Shown: one piece after another, positions 6,058 to 7,810 of the stretch
How positions within the stretch are numbered: position 1 is the stretch's first letter
Layout of the letters: every line of letters starts with the position of its first letter
DNA from: WOZL01 sp041678645
Lineage (GTDB): Bacteria; Patescibacteriota; Dojkabacteria; SC72
Length of the DNA: 7,810 bases
Direction: 5' to 3'
NCBI GenBank assembly: GCA_041678645.1
Contig: JBAYNT010000027.1
Coordinates: 1-7,810, forward strand
Translations under genes and position numbers: made by a program
Notes under the pieces: generated by a model
Seen by the model: the letters and a program-made list of their open reading frames with translations, nothing else
What the model was told of the DNA's origin: nothing
Databases searched by the model: none

Positions 6058-6864
6058 TTAGAGATTGTTAATCACTGAAGTTAATTGATTGTAATCTAGA
6101 AGGACAGAAAGATCTCTAGCCAACTCTTTTCTGTTTGGGATATGTACAGAGACTGCGGTATATTGAAATAGTTTATTAGATGGATCTTTCTCCTGTTTGA
6201 GCATATTTCTATATGTTCCAAATGGATCTATTGCTAGTGCTGTTGTTTTATCCATATTCATATTGTTAAGTCCCATCCTTTTAGCTTCATTTCTTATCAA
6301 ATCTCCTCTCAATGTGTTTTCTGAATATTCTTTTGCACTCCCTTTCAAACTATTAAAAAGATAGTTAGAAACAGGGTAATTTTGTTTAGGTTTGAGATTT
6401 TTGAATACAACCGTAGTAACTTCGGAGCTAGTATAGACAATTGTTCTGGTTGCCATTGTAGTTCGCGCATTTGGTGTAGTAATCCCTCTATGGTACAGGT
6501 CCCAATATTGTTGTTCACTTAGCTTATGGTCTACTATCTGTATTGGCAACAGGTTTTCTTTCTGTAAGAAAGCTATTATATTCTCTGTGTAATGTGTCAT
6601 TTCTGGTCTTATTGTTATTAGGCAGACATCATTTTTAAGGATTTCATTTACTAATTCCTCTTCTTTTTTAATATCAAAATCATCTTTTAAATCTACTGAA
6701 CTTTGAAAAAGTTTGAATTGTTCGTTTGTTAAATATGATTGCATAAAGAGGTCTCCACCTTTTATAGAGTCTTGTATGGTTTGTGAATCTATATAGGAGC
6801 TCAATCTATACTTCTGGAGAACCTTTAAATTGTTTTGAGCAATCTTTTCGAGATTTGTTTTCAT
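6058..6864 (-). CDS. Nucleoside-diphosphate-kinase-like protein lacking the catalytic histidine
   Basis: 268 residues, longer than the roughly 140-150 of ordinary NDK. Residues 1-75 are a polar, probably helical extension. VCLITIRPEMTHYTENIIAF (80-99) matches the NDK beta1/helix1 (normally IxIKPDxV; the lysine is Arg86 here). LSEQQYWDLYHRGI (115-128) fits helix2, VYTSSEVTTVVF (143-154) fits the TSGPVVAMV strand, and SLKGSAKEYSENTLRGDLI (172-190) matches the family's G-x-TxP...TIRGD segment with Arg187. In NDK a histidine follows the RGD by about 13 residues in NxxHGSD; here the next stretch is MDKTTALAIDPFG (204-216) with no histidine, so the usual phosphohistidine route appears lost. The last 50 residues are an extra tail. 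First gene of a two-gene operon with the P-loop kinase. ATG at 6864; no Shine-Dalgarno. Confidence 0.72.
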   Translation of the reverse strand: MKTNLEKIAQNNLKVLQKYRLSSYIDSQTIQDSIKGGDLFMQSYLTNEQFKLFQSSVDLKDDFDIKKEEELVNEILKNDVCLITIRPEMTHYTENIIAFLQKENLLPIQIVDHKLSEQQYWDLYHRGITTPNARTTMATRTIVYTSSEVTTVVFKNLKPKQNYPVSNYLFNSLKGSAKEYSENTLRGDLIRNEAKRMGLNNMNMDKTTALAIDPFGTYRNMLKQEKDPSNKLFQYTAVSVHIPNRKELARDLSVLLDYNQLTSVINNL

Positions 6865-6897
6865 ATATGATTGTATTGATTATTCGAATAGAAGAGC

Positions 6898-6926
6898 ATT
6901 ATACAATGGATAGAGGGTTCACTCAA
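6898..6926 (-). promoter_or_regulatory. Sigma70-type promoter of the NDK-like/kinase operon
   Basis: Minus strand TTGAGT (6926-6921), 17-base spacer, TATAAT (6903-6898). Predicted leader is about 27 bases, with no Shine-Dalgarno. A second -10-like TACAAT (6875-6870) ends five bases before the ATG and could give a leaderless start, but it lacks a -35. Confidence 0.65.
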
Positions 6927-6967
6927 TAAAGAGGGGAGAGTATTTTATACGAAAGCCGTATTCTTTG

Positions 6968-7523
6968 ATGTATACTTATGATATGCCAGATACAGATTTA
7001 CTACAACAGGGTTCAAATGAGATAGAGACTTATTTGCAATCAGGTTCCCAAACTCAAATTACCCCTGAAATAGATAGATTAGTTTCAACAATAGAAGGTT
7101 CTGTTTTAGAAAAAACTCAAAAGATACTAGAAATAGTAGACTCATTTTAGAAAAAGGACTGGAAGTCAGATAATATAAGACAACTATGTTACTGGGTGTA
7201 CTGATGCAGCATTGGCATTTATCATATTGGCTAGGGCAAGTGGGATACCAACTAAATATATTGAAACTATAGATAGAGAATGGCTCAAGAAAGGTGGAAG
7301 TTCTATTGGAGGGCATGTATATGCTCAAGTATATGATGAATCACAAAGCAAATGGGTATGGGTAGATCCAATGGGTAGAAATATTGGTAATCCTCCGGGC
7401 GAAGGAAGGGTTGTCTTCGATGAGGGACTTGATTCCTGGGATTTGGGGATAAGGGACTATAGTACTTTGAATGGGGAATTTGAAGGATTTAGGGATCAAT
7501 GGCTTTTAAAGTTTAGTTCTTAG
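6968..7523 (+). pseudogene. Transglutaminase-like protein gene, broken by frameshift and in-frame stop
   Basis: The second part (7197-7523) encodes a transglutaminase core: GCTDAALAFIILARASGIP with the catalytic Cys codon at 7197-7199, then GGHVYAQVYD with His at 7314-7316, then WVWVDPMG with Asp at 7365-7367, so the Cys-His-Asp triad is intact. The first part (6968-7147) encodes PEIDRLVSTIEGSVLEKTQK, the helical lead-in, in another frame and stops at TAG 7148-7150. Removing one T from the TTTT run at 7145-7148 joins the parts as DSF-RKRTGSQII, but a TAA at 7176-7178 remains in that frame before DNYVTGC. Two independent lesions argue for a true pseudogene. No signal peptide is seen, and the start is uncertain: ATG 6968 or 6983, the latter six bases after TATACT. 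Family members act as cysteine proteases or cross-linking enzymes. A short C-terminal product from TTG 7212 would lack the catalytic Cys. Confidence 0.8.
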
Positions 7524-7725
7524 AAGTTTATATCTTAGGACCAAGGGCTACTAAAAACGATTACTTTTCAGGGTATTTTCATACACCAGGCCTGAGTATT
7601 GAATATCTGCTTTTTCAAGCAAAAATAAATCAACACCACAAAGGCTTCTTAAGCATCGTGCACAGGTCTTGTTGGAACATGTTGAATATGGCGGGATATA
7701 CGGGTATGGAACCTGAAATTAGTAC
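7524..7725. other. Region without a clear gene; start-less open frame on the plus strand
   Basis: A plus-strand frame stays open from 7517 to the TAA at 7808-7810 but has no ATG before 7670. It contains protein-like pieces such as SIVHRSCWNMLNMAGYTGM, which I do not recognise. Its last third is antisense to the likely minus-strand coding end. It may be a remnant of a decayed gene next to the transglutaminase pseudogene, or chance. A TGCTT-TTTC-AAGCA hairpin (7609-7622) is followed by A-rich, not T-rich, sequence on the plus strand, so it is not a clear terminator. Confidence 0.35.
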
Positions 7726-7810
7726 TTATTCTGGAGTATACTTATCCTCTATCACCCATCTATCATCTCCTTTTTCCCAATCATATCTTAAAACTACTGT
7801 ATCTCCATAA
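7726..7810 (-). CDS. C-terminus of an unidentified protein, partial
   Basis: Reading leftwards from the right edge, the minus strand encodes 27 residues, beginning YGDTVVLRYDWEKGDDRW and ending VIEDKYTPE, and then stops at TAA (7728-7726). The alternation of hydrophobic and charged residues with Trp/Tyr looks like a beta-strand-rich C-terminus. I do not recognise the family. The plus-strand frame across the same bases looks like its shadow. Too short for a function. Confidence 0.45.
   Translation of the reverse strand, partial: YGDTVVLRYDWEKGDDRWVIEDKYTPE

Noticed and set aside
6870..6875. TACAAT five bases before the NDK-like ATG as the main promoter
   Set aside because: A complete TTGAGT-17-TATAAT promoter lies just upstream; the TACAAT has no -35 and is likely chance in AT-rich DNA.
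1..7523. UGA recoding (as in Gracilibacteria/Absconditabacteria), since no gene here ends in TGA
   Set aside because: About eight stops is too few to judge, and no gene contains an in-frame TGA. The broken transglutaminase is stopped by TAA, so recoding does not rescue it.
1..7810. CRISPR, tRNA, rRNA, insertion sequence ends
   Set aside because: No regularly spaced repeats, cloverleaf, rRNA-like segments or transposase were seen on either strand.

Overview
The window looks like a fragment of a small, AT-rich bacterial genome with tightly packed genes, several almost touching, and TTG/ATG starts. None of the starts I examined has a convincing Shine-Dalgarno sequence at normal spacing, while recognisable sigma70-type boxes (TTGACT/TATATT, TTGAGT/TATAAT) are present. 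This fits a Candidate Phyla Radiation (Patescibacteria)-like lineage better than Bacteroidota, whose promoters differ, but the taxonomic call is inference. There is no rRNA, tRNA, CRISPR array or insertion sequence.

Left half (1-4163): a divergent pair of units built around thiol and methionine redox chemistry. On the minus strand run an ArsR-family repressor gene (1478-1768), a membrane-anchored polysaccharide-deacetylase-like protein with a C-terminal glutaredoxin-like domain (238-1467), and a single-domain O6-alkylguanine-DNA alkyltransferase cut by the window edge (1-220). On the plus strand run a membrane protein with a MerT-like N-terminus and a C-terminal DsbA-like domain (1904-2935), an AhpD/carboxymuconolactone decarboxylase-family membrane protein (2987-3583) and MsrA (3645-4163). 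A 20-bp perfect inverted repeat overlaps the ArsR gene start and the promoter's -10 box, so autoregulation is likely, possibly with control of the divergent unit. Two of the thiol proteins have lost a key cysteine: the glutaredoxin-like domain has no CxxC, and the AhpD-like protein has CPAR instead of CxxC. The DsbA-like domain and MsrA keep their cysteines.

Middle (4164-5310): a minus-strand short-chain dehydrogenase with its own TATAAT box almost on the start codon and its own hairpin/T-tract terminator, so it appears to be a self-contained unit.

Right half (5384-7810): a two-gene minus-strand operon with a 2-nt gap. It encodes a nucleoside-diphosphate-kinase-like protein without a visible catalytic histidine, followed by a P-loop kinase resembling 2-phosphoglycerate kinase and zeta-type kinases. 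A canonical promoter precedes the pair. It is the best candidate here for an undescribed two-component enzymatic system, though its substrate cannot be read from sequence. After it lies a transglutaminase-like gene broken by a frameshift in a T4 run and an in-frame TAA (6968-7523), then about 200 bases with no clear gene, then the C-terminus of a minus-strand gene entering from the right edge.
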